A stretch of DNA of 64,000 bases from Rhodocollybia butyracea (GCA_015501585.1 JADNRY010000207.1:43041-107040), one strand, 5' to 3'; shown: positions 32,720-44,014, counted from the stretch's first letter. A program made the numbers and translations. The notes: generated from the letters alone by a model not told the origin.

Positions 32720-33225
32720 ACCGCCTTCTTTAGTGTCATCACTCATATCAGCATTAAGCCGCATCTTTCCCCAAGAGCCGTACAGGACAGCACTATATTA
32801 CACCAGCAACTACACACAGCCATGACTATAGCTGGGGAGAGTGGTTCCATCAATGTCAGTTTGCATGTCGCAAAAAAAGAGTGAAGATGAGATTGAGAAT
32901 CTTGGAAGGCAAGCGCCTGATCGGAGCAAGTAAAGACTTGTACTTCCTTGCAGGATCTCCAGCCGCTTGAGCTTGTTGATCAGCGATATGAGCTCCCATC
33001 TCCGTCAACGTCCAAGCCAGCAATTATATTTTGAATTTTGGAGGTGCGGGAACAGGTTAGAGAGTTTTGAGCAAGGAGGAGGAGAAATGGGGGAAGAAGT
33101 CAAAGGAGTGTCTGGGACACTGGGATTGCACTTTTTACAGAGCATTTCCGCATTTTGCGCGTCAAGATAGGTGTAGTCCTGTTGTAGTGTTGTTAGCAGA
33201 GAGACAGCCAGTCGTGGCGAGGCCA
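32720..33225 (-). pseudogene. F-box protein relic
   Basis: Fourth member of the 30-kb F-box group: MEMLCKKCN start, a Ser/Pro linker and the SEILNLIF region in broken frames. The F-box C-terminal LRR part is missing. Confidence 0.6.
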
Positions 33226-33452
33226 AAGTTGGAGTCTCACAGAGCTATGGCTCTGGATAGCTGGCTAAGTCTGTTCAGTTTATTAGCGAACGAGTTTCTT
33301 TGCTAACTACAAGACGGCTAGCCAGGCTAGTTCAGACAAGGCATTTAGCGCTATGTCACGTGCAGTGCTTGCGTCAGATTATCTAGTCATCAAAGACAAT
33401 AAGGATAGGGGTTGGCGAGGGCGGGTATCGCGATTTCAAGCATTGACCATCA

Positions 33453-34187
33453 TGGATGATGGTCACTGGCCAGAGGGTTTCCATACACTTCCTGACCATT
33501 TTCAGTAATTTGTGCCATGAATTTTGAGATCTCGAACGTGAAGAACTGAACAAACTTTCTTTTTGAGTGATTTGTGATCATGTAGTAGTGTCTTTTGACA
33601 TCGTAAACAAGTACTAAGTGCTCATCCCCACACTAACTAGCGTTGAAAACACCGCACTTAAACTCAGATCAGGCAGTTGCATCATGTTGTATATGTACCG
33701 GTGGTCTAACAAGGTCGCAGCACTGGAGGCTGCCATGTCAGCCTACCATATGTCTATGCAGGCTCATGGTCTCCCCCTATATCTTGTTGAGAATCCTTGC
33801 GCTTCTTGTGATTCCGAGCTACACCCTCTTGGCCCAAAAATCTGTGGTTGTGGTATCGAGTCCAAGACAATCCAGTTGGGAGATGGAACCTTGAAGGAAG
33901 AGCACTTCATGTGGATAGATGCACCACCGCCTGAGCCCAAAGTGAAATGTCTGTATCATCTGTGTAGAGAAGGATGTCCAGTTCTGGGAGACTGGGTTCT
34001 GAGGGAAATGATTGAAGAATGGAAGGCGATTTATGACAGTCCTTTTCTGGCTGAGATAGTGGCTGAACGAGAAAAGTACAGGTGGAGGGGTTTGGAGGGC
34101 CGTGACAAGTCAGTGAATGAACATGCAGTAACAAAAAGATTGGGGTATACCATGCTCACAACACCACCATTGCCAAACTGCTTTTAG
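33453..34187 (+). pseudogene. Cys-rich family gene, exon 2 open, exon 1 decayed
   Basis: Exon 2 remains open to 34187: VENTALKLRSG, SMQAHGLPLYLVENPCASCDSE, LHPLGPKICGCGIESK, EHFMWIDAPPPEPKVKC, CREGCPVLGDWVL, EKYRWRGLEGRDKSVNEHAVTK. All eight conserved cysteines are kept except that PCRKGC reads LCREGC. The expected first exon upstream (MDxxHWPE at 33453) hits stops and has no usable donor, and the KRRRKK segment is replaced. A shortened protein from an internal start cannot be excluded. Confidence 0.55.
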
Positions 34188-34302
34188 CCTTGTAGTGTGT
34201 ACTTGTATCCTACAATCTGAAACATAGTCTGCGACGATGATTGCAAGCATCCCCACTTGATTTCCAACCACCACAATCTCATATATTTGCTTTGAAATCC
34301 AA

Positions 34303-35687
34303 ATGGATCGCTGGCCACAGGATACCCTTCACTGGGGCCATGTTTTTGTGATAACTGAGGCCCATAAAGCTTTGGAAATCAGATGGCACCGGACGGATAC
34401 CAAAGAAACTTTGCCATTGTGGGAAGCGCTTAAAAGACACTGATCATGTAGGTAGCATTTGACATGGTATAACAAGTACTCACCTCTACAACCACTAGGC
34501 TTGAAGATGCTGCACTCAAAACTCGAACAAAGCAAAGGCATCATGCATTATTTCCGCCAGTCTTTTTTCAAGGACAAGACTATAGAGCTGATCAACGCCA
34601 TGTTGGCCTACCAGTACTCCATGAAAGACTATGGTTTGCCCTTATATCTTGTCAAAAGTCCTTGCGGTCCTTGCGATTCCAAGCTACACCATCTTGGCCC
34701 AAAAGTTTGTGGTTGTGGTATCTATTCAAAGATTGAACCTTGCGGGAAGAGCATTTTGTATGGATAGAAGGACCACCACCGGCTGGGCCCAAAGTAAAGT
34801 GTCTGCATTATCCATGTCAGAATGGGTGTCCGGTTCCGGGAGATTGGATTCTAAAGGAGACAATAGAAAATTGGAAGATGTACTTGAAGGGCGATTCTCT
34901 CATCAACCTCCTGGCTGAATGAGAAAAGTATGGGTGGAGAGGTTCACAGAATCGTGACACACTGCCAAGATATCAGTATTTTTCTGCTGTAAAAGGCTAG
35001 GAAATATATCACATTTTTCAGCTCATTTTGCAGTAATTTTGTCCCCTGTAAAATATCATATTTTGCATCCGTGAAAGGTATGGGAAAATAAAACCTTTTT
35101 CGGCGCTTATTCCACTGGAAAAAGTACATATGTTACCAAATCTATTTTCCTTGAAATATTTGTGATTTTTCCATAATTTTTACCTTTGTAAAAGCTTTGT
35201 TTTGACCTTTGTAATATATTGGCTTTTTCAAAAGATTTTACTTAGGAAAAATATGCTGCGAAAAGAAACGGGGGATGAACGGGTCAAAGGAATCCTTTGT
35301 CCGGGCCGGCCGGCCCGGCCGTAAAATAAATCCTTTTTCACAAGAAAAATACAATATTTTGCCACTGTTATAAAACCACTTTTTCAGTAGCAAAAAATGT
35401 AGAAAAATAACAAATATTTCCGGAAAAATAGTCAGTGTAAAATATGTTATTTTACAGGTGAAAAAGAATCTATTTTCCCACAGCTTTTTCTTCTGAAACA
35501 AATGATATTTTGCAGGGGAGAAAAACACTGAAAAATCAATGGAAAAATGTTATATATTTCCTTGCCTTTTACCAAGGCAAAATACTGATATCCTGGCAGT
35601 GACAAGTCGGTCAATGAATGCGCTGTGACAAAATTGGGCTATAAATATTTCACCAAACCACCTCCACCCAGAGTTTACTTCCCTTAG
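34303..35687 (+). pseudogene. Cys-rich family gene, interrupted by a MITE
   Basis: Exon 1 starts MDRWPQDTLHW and contains DTKETLPLWEALK, with one base lost before the donor. Exon 2 has LVKSPCGPCDSKLHHLGPKVCGCGIYSK, a frameshift near 34733, CQNGCPVPGDWILKETIENWK, then TGA at 34920-34922 where the 33-kb copy has CGA (AEREKY). A CACTG-ended element (34960-35601) splits the NRD-SVNE block. The end continues after it as SVNECAVTKLGY and stops at 35687. Confidence 0.8.
34960..35601. mobile_element. CACTG-ended inverted-repeat element, copy 2
   Basis: 642 bp, CACTGCCAAGATATC... to ...GATATCCTGGCAGTG, long imperfect inverted arms, GC-rich centre (ccgggccggccggcccgg). Target duplication ACA at 34957-34959 and 35602-35604. 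The unoccupied site is visible in the paralogue at 45.56 kb (cgtgacgagtcgg). It shares ends and the phrase gcgaaaagaaacggg with copy 1 but little of the arms, so it is the same superfamily but a diverged subfamily. Confidence 0.85.
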
Positions 35688-36164
35688 CCTTTGTACTTGT
35701 ATACTGCAATTTGAGACATAACAGTCTTTATTCGAACAAGTTTTCTTTTGCCTGGCTGGTCCTGGTCAGTGGTCAGTCCCAGTGAAAAGCCACACCGAGC
35801 TGATCTGGGAATTTCCGGCATATCCGAGTAGCGCTGGGTAGCGCTGGGCAGGTCTGTGTACAGCTGGCCAAATGAGGGGCAAATTTTGTTTCAATTTAAT
35901 CCATGTTACACCCGTGAGAGATATATTCTGAATAATTGAGTTTGAGTTTGAGCTAGTAGCGCCGTGTGCAACTTTTGAGCTCAAGTATTTGAGTTAGTCT
36001 TTCGCTTTGTCTTTGTCGCTCCAACTCAGAGTCCCAAATTTCTGGCCCGGCCCAACATGTGATAAGCTTCGACACTTTAAAAAAAATTCCATCGCTCTTT
36101 CTCTCTTCACTGCCATTTCAACTTCTCCAAGTTAAGGCTCTGTGCTATGCTGTTCAAGTTGCAC

Positions 36165-36440
36165 AAAAATTAGGCCCCCCATAAACTTTCAGCTGCCCGG
36201 AAAACTTTAAAATGCCTCCCCCGTAAACTTTGGTCTTCCCGGAAAACTTCAAAATGTGCCCCTGTAAAACTTTGAATTGCCCAAAAAACTTTGAAAAGTT
36301 CCCCCGTAAACTTTGAATTTTCTGGAAAACTTGAAAGGTCCCCCCGTAAAACTTTGAATTGCCCAGAAAACTTTAAAAAGTCCCCCCATAAACTTTGAAT
36401 TTTTTGCAAAACTTGAAAAAGGTTCCCTCTTGAAATGTCA
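36165..36440. repeat. Left subterminal repeat array
   Basis: Five to six degenerate units of the type ccccgtaaactttgaatt followed by gcc(c/a)ggaaaactt. Inverted relative to 38815-39065. Confidence 0.8.
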
Positions 36441-38421
36441 AGTAGAATTACATCACCTGACATAATCCTTTGCTTACATGCCAAAAACCTTGAACTCTGT
36501 TTGGGCCGGATCACCGGAAAATAAAGCCAAGTCACATGATGGCTGAAATGCGCACAACACGCGCTACACCTCTCTACACCGCAATCCTTCTACAGCCTCA
36601 GAGAATGCCAGAGGATCAAAAAACCACAAGTTTTGTATATGTGTTCTGAAAGATCTTAAAGAGTTGAAACAGAATGGGGAGAGTGTTGATGGTGTGTTAT
36701 TTTTGAATCGCTTTGAACAGAGCTGAGCTCAAGGGCGGTTAAGGATGCCTAGTAACTAGTTATTCATTTGTCTATTTTTGCACTTGGGACTGCCCAAAAA
36801 TCCTATACAACACTTACTGTTGACTCTGGCAGCTGATATTTGGATTCACATGAGCCTATCCCAGAAAGCTTCACACCAGACCCACATGATCTGCAATGTC
36901 TCAAAGAACAAGATTATGCACCAGCACACTACCTTCTTCAGCCAACAACTCCAGGGCCCATTCATGCTTGTACAGTGACATGGAAAGTATCTGTGTATCG
37001 CTGCCAGTGATGTGTGTGCTTGCATGCACATTGTAATTTAATACTGATATCTCCTGCAGCATGCAGTCACTGTCTCATAGGGCCTGGAAGGTCATCTTTG
37101 TTGCAACTTGCCTTCCACATTCAGATTATGATATGATCATAGACGACTCACTTGCCAGCCCTAATAAAGACGCAAGGAAAGACAGAAAACTCCGCCAATT
37201 TATTCTTCCTCACCCTTGCAAAGCCACACAAACCAAATATTTGCAGCTATTGTCAACCCAGTCTATGCTTGGGTATTTGTTGACTTTGTTAGCTAATCTC
37301 CTGAGTTGCCTCATTGGCAAATATACAATAGTACTTTGGTGCTCCCGGTACTTAACAATAAACATACTGACAACCGCACTATTTGTTGGTACTAATGGGT
37401 GATGAGTCCCTCACTTTCAGTTTGTACAAGCACTGCCATGTAGTGCTAGCTAGTGGCCTAGTGCAGCTAGCTAACCCCCTTACTACCTAGGGCTACACAG
37501 TACATTATGAAATGTGTTCCCAAAGGGATGTAGCCTTATATATCCATAAACCTGCAATGTACTTTCAGAGCTTTGTCCAGGGTCCTTCCCATTTCAGGCA
37601 AAGATCATTCACCATTGAGCAAGCTCCATCCCTGAGGTTAAACCTCAATTCTGATTGCTCAATGCCAAATGGGCACAAAATTACGAAGAAAATAATCTTA
37701 TTGCATCTACTTATGTACTTAGACATTAGTGAAGTAAAAACTCGAGGGACAGTAAGCTACAGTATGTAGGATATGATCAAATGTATGTGCTGGTGCTGCT
37801 ACTAAGTGCTAGGAAGCAGGAAAGTTTCTATGTATAAAGTGATGAGTTGAGCCTGGAAAGTTAAAGGATAGGCAAAAAAGAGACAAGTCCAAGGACAAGT
37901 CAAACTTGGTGAACCTTGGGGGTTTAAGCACATTTCAGAGAGCGCCCTGCAGCCCTGCTACGGGTGTAGCCTCTGAGCAAAACAATACCAGGTGCGGGAA
38001 GAGACCTTGAAATCAGTGAATACAATTACCCTGAAGGTATGAGCCAAATATCCAAGTTTGTGGCTTCTGTCTGAGATGGCATCAACTTACTAGAGCTTAC
38101 TAGGTGAACTATGGCACTAGGCGGTACTGTCTAGTAGGTGGGGGACTAGGTGGCTAAAAGTGAGTTCCAGATGTGGGGCCACCATATAATCAATGATGGC
38201 CTTCATGCTCAATCCATATTCCCCAGGATGCCTGCTGTCCTTTTTTTGCAAGGATGATCAGTCATTCCAAACCTTTGTCAAAAGTCTCTTTACAGATTTT
38301 GTGCTATACTGCCAGTGGAAGTCCACTAGTCAATCTTGGGATAGCATAGATGTATCCATGAGAATGAGAACAAGAGTGGAGCAGGACTGTTCAGTCTGCA
38401 TCATTTCACATATACAATTAT

Positions 38422-38659
38422 CAATATAGGGTCCTCTCTTCCTTGGCCAATTGAGCCAAAAGTCTGTAATCTAGTTAGGGGAGCACCCTGGGCATATGAT
38501 AAAATTGTAGCGGAGGCTACAGAAAGCAATCTCACAGATACAATATAGGGTCTTCTCTTCCTTGGCCAATTAAGCCAAAAGTCTGTAATTCAGTTAGGGG
38601 AGCTCCCTGGGCATATAATAAAATTGTAGTGGAGGCTGCAGAGAGCAAGAGACATCACT
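38422..38659. repeat. 119-bp tandem duplication inside the large element
   Basis: Starts caatatagggtc at 38422 and again at 38541. The two copies differ at a handful of positions (for example cctctc/cttctc, gagcca/taagcca). Confidence 0.85.
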
Positions 38660-38814
38660 GAGGAGCACCACAATCAAGTACTCAACCCATCAATCTTCAG
38701 GGTTTGATAACTCAAAAGCACATGGACCAGATGCAGAAGCCTAAGTACAATTACAAGGTAGAAATTCAGGTCAGTGCAACCACTTGATAATATCAAAGAC
38801 TGAAATGTTATGGG

Positions 38815-39065
38815 TCCACTAAAAGTTTACAGGCAAAAATCAAAGTTTCCAGAGATAAATTTATGGGGCAAAAAAAATGAAAGTTTACAGGGCAGAAAAT
38901 GAGAGTTTCCCAGATTGAAAGTTTACAGGTCAAAAAAATGAAAGTTTACGGGGGCAAAAAACGAAAGTTTACGGGGCAGAAAATGAAAGTTTCCCAGGTT
39001 GAAAGTTTACGGGTCAAAAAAATGAAAGTTTACGGGGGACATTCAAGGTTTATGGCGGGTAATTT
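38815..39065. repeat. Right subterminal repeat array
   Basis: Units of gaaagtttacggg(g)gcaaaaaa, with cccaggttgaaagtttacgg between, mirror the left array. The phrase ttgtgcaa(t/c)ttgaacagcata lies just outside each array in inverted orientation (36140-36165, 39066-39090). Confidence 0.8.
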
Positions 39066-39590
39066 TTGTGCAATTTGAACAGCATACTGTGCAAGCTGGC
39101 TCAAATTCTCGAGATTTACTCTTCAACATATCCTCAACCCACTTTAAACTCTTGACTCAAGCATGGATTCATTGGGCTAGGCTATTCCCAAGGTGAGCCA
39201 GTAATATGTAATAAGTATTATGTGCAGCTAAGCCCAGATGATCCCAGATGATCCCAGAGAAATCAATCAGTGTATAGAAAAACCAAATTTTCATTTTCAG
39301 TGTGATTTTGGTCAGATATACCCAGATATACCCAGACCAGCCCAGACCACAACATAGGAAATGGCCAAATTCTGGGATTATCCGCAAGACAGATAATCCC
39401 AGTTCATCCCAGATATTCCCAGCACATGTCAACACATGTCAGCTCAGGCTGGCGGGGGTTTTCACTGGGGGTCAGTGACAATTGTGAGCAAACACGTGAG
39501 TTTTGACAACTTTGTACCAAGACAGTGATCCTCAAAATAGCCATAATACAAGGGAACGCGACGGCACAACTGATTGTCGGATTTCCTATA

Positions 39591-39963
39591 CATCAGGAAA
39601 AGCCGTTTTTGCCTAGGTGACCCCAGAGTGGCCTAAAGCAAACTAGGTGACCTATGAATCCTATGGCATCCTAGGAATTTGGGCTCGTCCCTTGCCAGTC
39701 AAGGCTCTTGAGGATTCCCTAGGCAAGCCTAGGTCTGCCCAGGTTTGCCCAGGTGCTCCCGGGGAATACCTGGGGAACACCTGGGCAAACCTGGGCAAAC
39801 CTAGGCTTGCCCTGGGTTTGCCTAGGATACCCTAGGGAATCCTCAAGAGCCTTGACTGGCAAGGGACGAGCCCAAATTCCTAGGATGCCATAGGATTCAT
39901 AGGTCACCTAGTTTGCTTTAGGCCACTCTGGGGTCACCTAGGCAAAAATGGCTTTTCCTGATG
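39591..39963. mobile_element. Palindromic MITE with TA target duplication
   Basis: 373 bp, almost a perfect palindrome: catcaggaaaagcc at one end and ggcttttcctgatg at the other. Both strands give the same 26-residue ORF start. Flanking TA at 39589-39590 and 39964-39965. The paralogue at 45.83 kb (ttctctgccatatcatc) lacks it. TA duplication suggests Tc1/mariner-type mobilisation. Confidence 0.85.
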
Positions 39964-40029
39964 TACCATATCATCATGGATAGACCCCAAATGGATTCTG
40001 GTTATCGGAGGAGTGTGTGGGCTAGTGAC

Positions 40030-40830
40030 GCTCCGAAATCTTATAGAATGGGCTCTTTTGATAGACTGGAACTAGTTGAACGTAGAAATGATGTGGAAGG
40101 CATCTGATAAGTCTCTTGGATCTCCCTCTCCATCTTTAATCGCTTCTTTCAGGTACCTTGATGAATCTGCGAGACCCAATTCAAAAGCCTGCTGGCCATC
40201 TCCAGCTTATCCCAATCTCGTTGAAAATGTTTTTCCCTAGCTTCTCTCATTTTCTTTGGAACCACCCTTTCCTGAATGCCTAGCATGCCTCCAACTCTCT
40301 ATGGTATTTAGCTGAAAAGTGACTTGGTTGAATATACAAGTCGTACTTGTTGAGGAACTTGATAAAGGATGGAAAAAGACATGTGACAGTGCAGGATTGG
40401 TCTTTGCCAGATCATGCCAGACGATAAATTGTATCCGTGTAGGATGCAGTAGCTGCTTGTACGGGGTGGTTAGTATAAGGAACCGCTCTTGCCACAGACA
40501 GAAGACATACTTATGAGGGAACTCAGACAGACAGCCTTAGTAATTCACGCCAAATGGTACTGTGGACCTCAAAAATATGCTGGGAAGGCGCATCGTCCAT
40601 CCTTTCCTCCCTGTTTCCAGTGCTAGATCCACATCCAGCACGCCCTGATAATTGGAAATGGCAATTCCTCTAATGACATAGCTTCCCACCCGCACCGCTA
40701 GCCAAAACCTCCGTCTATCGCAGCATCCATTGTCTGAATCCATACTACCCCTTCTGTTCCCTTCGGATAAAGTGTCAGTTCGGACCCACTTGCTACAGCC
40801 TACATAACAGAGTCGAGTACAACTCATGGG
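40030..40830. repeat. Segment duplicated at 45895-46620
   Basis: Shared in order: gggctcttttgatagactggaact, gaacgtag, cgcttctttcaggtaccttgatg, atcccaatctcgttg, and catcatgccag-like text around 40410. The ATG here opens MGSFDRLELVERRNDVEG and stops, whereas 45905-46138 is longer. Either this was a small gene or it is noncoding. Confidence 0.6.
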
Positions 40831-41031
40831 GGAAAAGTATTCCGTCTTTGCAGCTATGGAGGATGAATGTCACACACTGTTGGCATGCGATGGGCACCTC
40901 ACCTTGGTATACTGCGGCATTGTTTCCCGTTAGATATGGAGGTGATAGCATCAGACCTGTTGCTTGCTCGTCGGGGCTTATCCGACTACAATTTTCTGAG
41001 TAGATGCCTGTTTGATTGTCAACTGCAAAGT

Positions 41032-41481
41032 TTACACACCAGAAGATTCCTGATAGAATAGCTTTCTTCCTCTTAATTGAGCTGATTCGTAAAAGTTCTG
41101 GTCTCTGGGAGTAGTATTGCTATCTGGAGATGTTGATGATGCAGTCTTGGAGTAAGCAAAGTGAGGATTGAGTCCAAGCTTCATACTTAAGTGGCCTAAG
41201 TTAACCACACTGGATCCCGGTATTTGGGTATTTACGTGTAGGTATGCGAAACGTGCTATAAAACAACCTAACAAAAACACTACTGCACCTAACCAGACTA
41301 TTGATATGTAAGGGAGCGAGGGCAGGTTGTCAGAAATTCCACAAGGGAAAGTCTTGTAATATCGGATGTACGCGCACGACTGCTCCAGGTTCAAGACTGT
41401 AGCGCTAACATGGGTAACTAAGCTTAGACAACTCTTAGAACTAAGTCGAGAGAAGCCTAGTTGGGGTGTACAAGTGTACAA
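41032..41481 (-). CDS. Hypothetical single-TM protein (doubtful)
   Basis: Open frame of 149 codons with one membrane segment (ISIVWLGAVVFLLGCFIARFAYL) in its middle, a Cys-containing N-terminus and a polar C-terminus. No family recognised, no introns, surrounded by repeats. Confidence 0.25.
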   Translation of the reverse strand: MYTCTPQLGFSRLSSKSCLSLVTHVSATVLNLEQSCAYIRYYKTFPCGISDNLPSLPYISIVWLGAVVFLLGCFIARFAYLHVNTQIPGSSVVNLGHLSMKLGLNPHFAYSKTASSTSPDSNTTPRDQNFYESAQLRGRKLFYQESSGV

Positions 41482-41499
41482 GGGAACCAGGTGTGTATG

Positions 41500-43085
41500 T
41501 CCAAATCAATTAACCAAAACCAAAACCAATACAACGAAACTAAGATTCTCCTAGGCAAACTCTGGCTCTAGCTAGAATAGTAATCTCAAGGTTTGTCAAC
41601 AACCCTAGGCAAACTCTGGCACTAGCTGCTGTGACACCGTAAAGTCCTCGACCAAACTCTGGGCCAAGCTACAATATTGTGAGTGAACTTAATCACTAGG
41701 AACTTGTACCACAATCTTAGTGGCTCGTCTAACTTCGTGAAGAAGTCAACTAAGGAACCCTCACTCTGGAGCTGAATAATCCCTTACTAGAAGCCATCCC
41801 CTCTAAGGAAGCAACTAGATTTGAGTTGATCTGGAGTTCGAGAGAACTCTACACACTTAAATTCAATCAAGATATAAATGGGCTTTGCGAAGCGTGTGAA
41901 GTTTATTACTTTCTTAAGATAACCAAGTCAGGAGGCGTCACGCTACTGATCCCGTGGGGACATTCTACGGAGCACTGGTCTTAGCAGTCAAGTCGAGGGC
42001 AAGAAACTTGTCTTATTGAATAAATATATCTGGCTTATATACTGAGTAGAGAGAGTTTAATACAAAAAATAGATGAAACAGATATGGAGAGAGACGGAAA
42101 GAGAGTGGAACAGAGGAATCTGGCTCGGAAAGGAAACTCCAGCCTATATATGGTACACACGATAAAGAAATAGTCCATTCTTGGGTATATATCAGAGGTA
42201 AAATATGATTTCGTGAGGATTAACATAGTTTTAGAGTGTTTTGATCCAAGCGAGGTTTCTCCGATTACTCCACAATTCTCCGGGGTCAGGAGTACCTTTA
42301 CGCTTCATGATCACTCGCCGCCCGGTTTCCCTTGGGTGAGTTTCATTCTATTCCTCGGATAGTTCTGTCCATCCTGAGTGTGATTAACATTCTCTCGAGA
42401 AGGCCTGTTGTCTAGCTTTCCAACGACACCACTTATGATAATCTCGAGCAACTGCGCTGAGTATGTACAAGTGATTCCCGATAGTCGGCTTTAATGGATA
42501 AGACCTTCCGTGTATGATTTCTAAGATCAAATGTTTCGATTTGCCAAGGCTATCCCGGTGCGTAGCTTTCCGTAGGACCGCTAAGCATGTTTCTACCATC
42601 CTCACGGTTACAACCAGTGCCGCGAATAGACCTCAATGGTTTCCTCGGGATTGTTCTGGTCCATTGTTATGGACTGTAAAGTCCACATCTTAACATAGCT
42701 CGTTGAGGGTCTTAGTGCGAGGGATGCCTTCCCTCATAATTCCTTCCCTCGAGTAACGTGTTGGCTTAGTACTTATCCGCTTCGAGATGTCCTGTAGTTT
42801 AGAGAGTATACACTCTTGGGTATAACTAGATTGACGATCTAGTGTTACATCTCCGGGCAGCCCAGGTATCCTCGCTAGCTTGGCTCTAGGCTATGCTTGT
42901 GGGCGTACCTTCACGGCTTGCTGAGTATTATTGTTAAGTTCTTTGCCTCGGCAACAGCTATCACGCTCGGGCTCCGTATAACTCTCTTATTGCATTGTAT
43001 AACACGTACAAAGTGTCAAAATGTACGGTTACACGCCTTAGGCCAATTTTAGGCCTAATACCGGGAATCGCGCCGCACAAATACC
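41500..43085. other. Unidentified insert, possible solo LTR
   Basis: No gene. Homology of the Cys-rich gene 3' flank to 5462-5520 stops abruptly near 43085, so something was inserted. Read on the minus strand the region looks promoter-like, with TATA-like words (accatatataggc near 42145, cagtatataagcc near 42035). Candidate LTR ends are TGTAAC at about 43034 and GTGTCACA at about 41630, but no target duplication or second LTR was found. Confidence 0.35.
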
Positions 43086-43148
43086 AGTACTTACTTAGAA
43101 CGAGTATGTATAAGATACACTCTAGCACAAGTTTGTATGAGTCCAAGG

Positions 43149-43925
43149 TTAAGCCAAGTAAACTATTTGATCGGCGGGAGTTGGCTTTTTAGGAACGAAA
43201 TGGCCTAATTTCGTCACAGCATGTTCATTAACCGAATCGTCACGGCCTTCTGAACCTCTCCACCCGTACTTTTCCCGGTCAGCCAGGAGGTCAGAAAGAA
43301 GACCTCGGGAAGCGGAGACGCCGGAGTATTTCTTGACCCAAAACCGAATAGTCAGAAGTAGAACCCAGTCTCCTGGAACAGGACATGCTTTCCTACACGG
43401 GTGAAACAAACACTTCACTTTAGGCTCAGGGGGTGGCGGTGCTTCTGTCCATGCAAAGTGCTTCGTTTGCGAGGTCCCATCTTCCAGCTGAATCACCTTT
43501 GACTGTATACCGCACCCACAGGTTTTAGCGCCGAGATGGTGAGCCTTCGAATCACAGGGATCGCAAGGAGTTTGGACTAGATTGGGCCGACCGTGGGCCT
43601 CCATAGAATCGGAGTAGGCCGTCGAGGCAGCGGATAGCGCTCTAAGCTCTTTTTCGAAAGTCTTCTTGCGACGGCGCTTGTCGAAGAAGTTGCCTTGTTC
43701 GAGTTGGAGGGTGGTTTCTTCAAGACTGGAAGAGATAAGGCCTTGTTGTACGATGTTAAATGATATCACCTACAGGATCAGTTTCTCCTCAAGCTCCTTT
43801 CGAAACGGCAAGGTTTCTGCGGTATCAACACGGTTCCAGTGTGAGGAGTCTAGATACGTGTGTGCGCGAACTAGTATATGCCGACCCTCGAAGTCTCCAA
43901 TTTTATCTTTTGGCCAGCGATCCAT
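43149..43925 (-). CDS. Cys-rich 'PCGPCDS' family protein, the only intact copy
   Basis: Exon 1 43774-43925, 48-nt intron 43726-43773, exon 2 43149-43725; 242 residues. Blocks in order: MDRWPKDKIGDFEG; AHTYLDSSHWNRVDTAETLP; FRKELEEKLIL; FFDKRRRKK (basic, possibly nuclear targeting); SMEAHGRPNLV; PCDPCDSKAHHLGAKTCGCG; HFAWTEAPPPPEPKVKC; LFHPCRKACPVPGDWV; EKYGWRGSEGRDDSVNEHAVTKLG; tail PKKPTPADQIVYLA. Conserved Cys in CxxC, CxC, C and CxxxC, with His near them, suggest a zinc-binding fold, which is inference. No known family recognised. At least eight other copies in the window are broken or partial. A relic of the one-TM family lies just upstream on the opposite strand. Confidence 0.7.
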
Positions 43926-44014
43926 GTTGGTAGAAATGAAGGTAAGATGGTTGCAGATGCTTGGTCATCCGAGTCATTGCCTATTGCGAGGTTAAATTAG
44001 TCGTCATTATAGTT

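Larger units (their letters stand above)
35778..39469. mobile_element. Large non-autonomous DNA transposon with subterminal repeats
   Basis: 3.7 kb between short terminal inverted repeats CCCAGTGAAAA and TTTTCACTGGG, directly flanked on both sides by GGTCAGT (35771-35777, 39470-39476). Inside both ends lie inverted arrays of an ~40-60-bp unit. The ORFs within (36778, 37061, 37512, 38193) show no transposase motif. The paralogous segment at 45.70 kb (ctggtcagtgaccgtgagc) is the empty site. A 7- or 8-bp duplication and CAGTG ends suggest a hAT or related (KDZ-like) element; class not settled. Confidence 0.7.

Noticed and set aside
36165..36440. Regularly spaced repeats resembling a CRISPR array
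   Set aside because: Units are degenerate and adjacent without unique spacers, mirror an inverted array at 38815-39065, and lie in a eukaryotic DNA transposon.
36778..38429. Four ORFs of 62-113 codons in the large DNA element as transposase exons
   Set aside because: No catalytic or zinc-finger motif, no joining splice pattern, low-complexity composition.
39647..39907. Two ORFs with identical N-termini on opposite strands as a gene family
   Set aside because: They are the two arms of a palindromic MITE.
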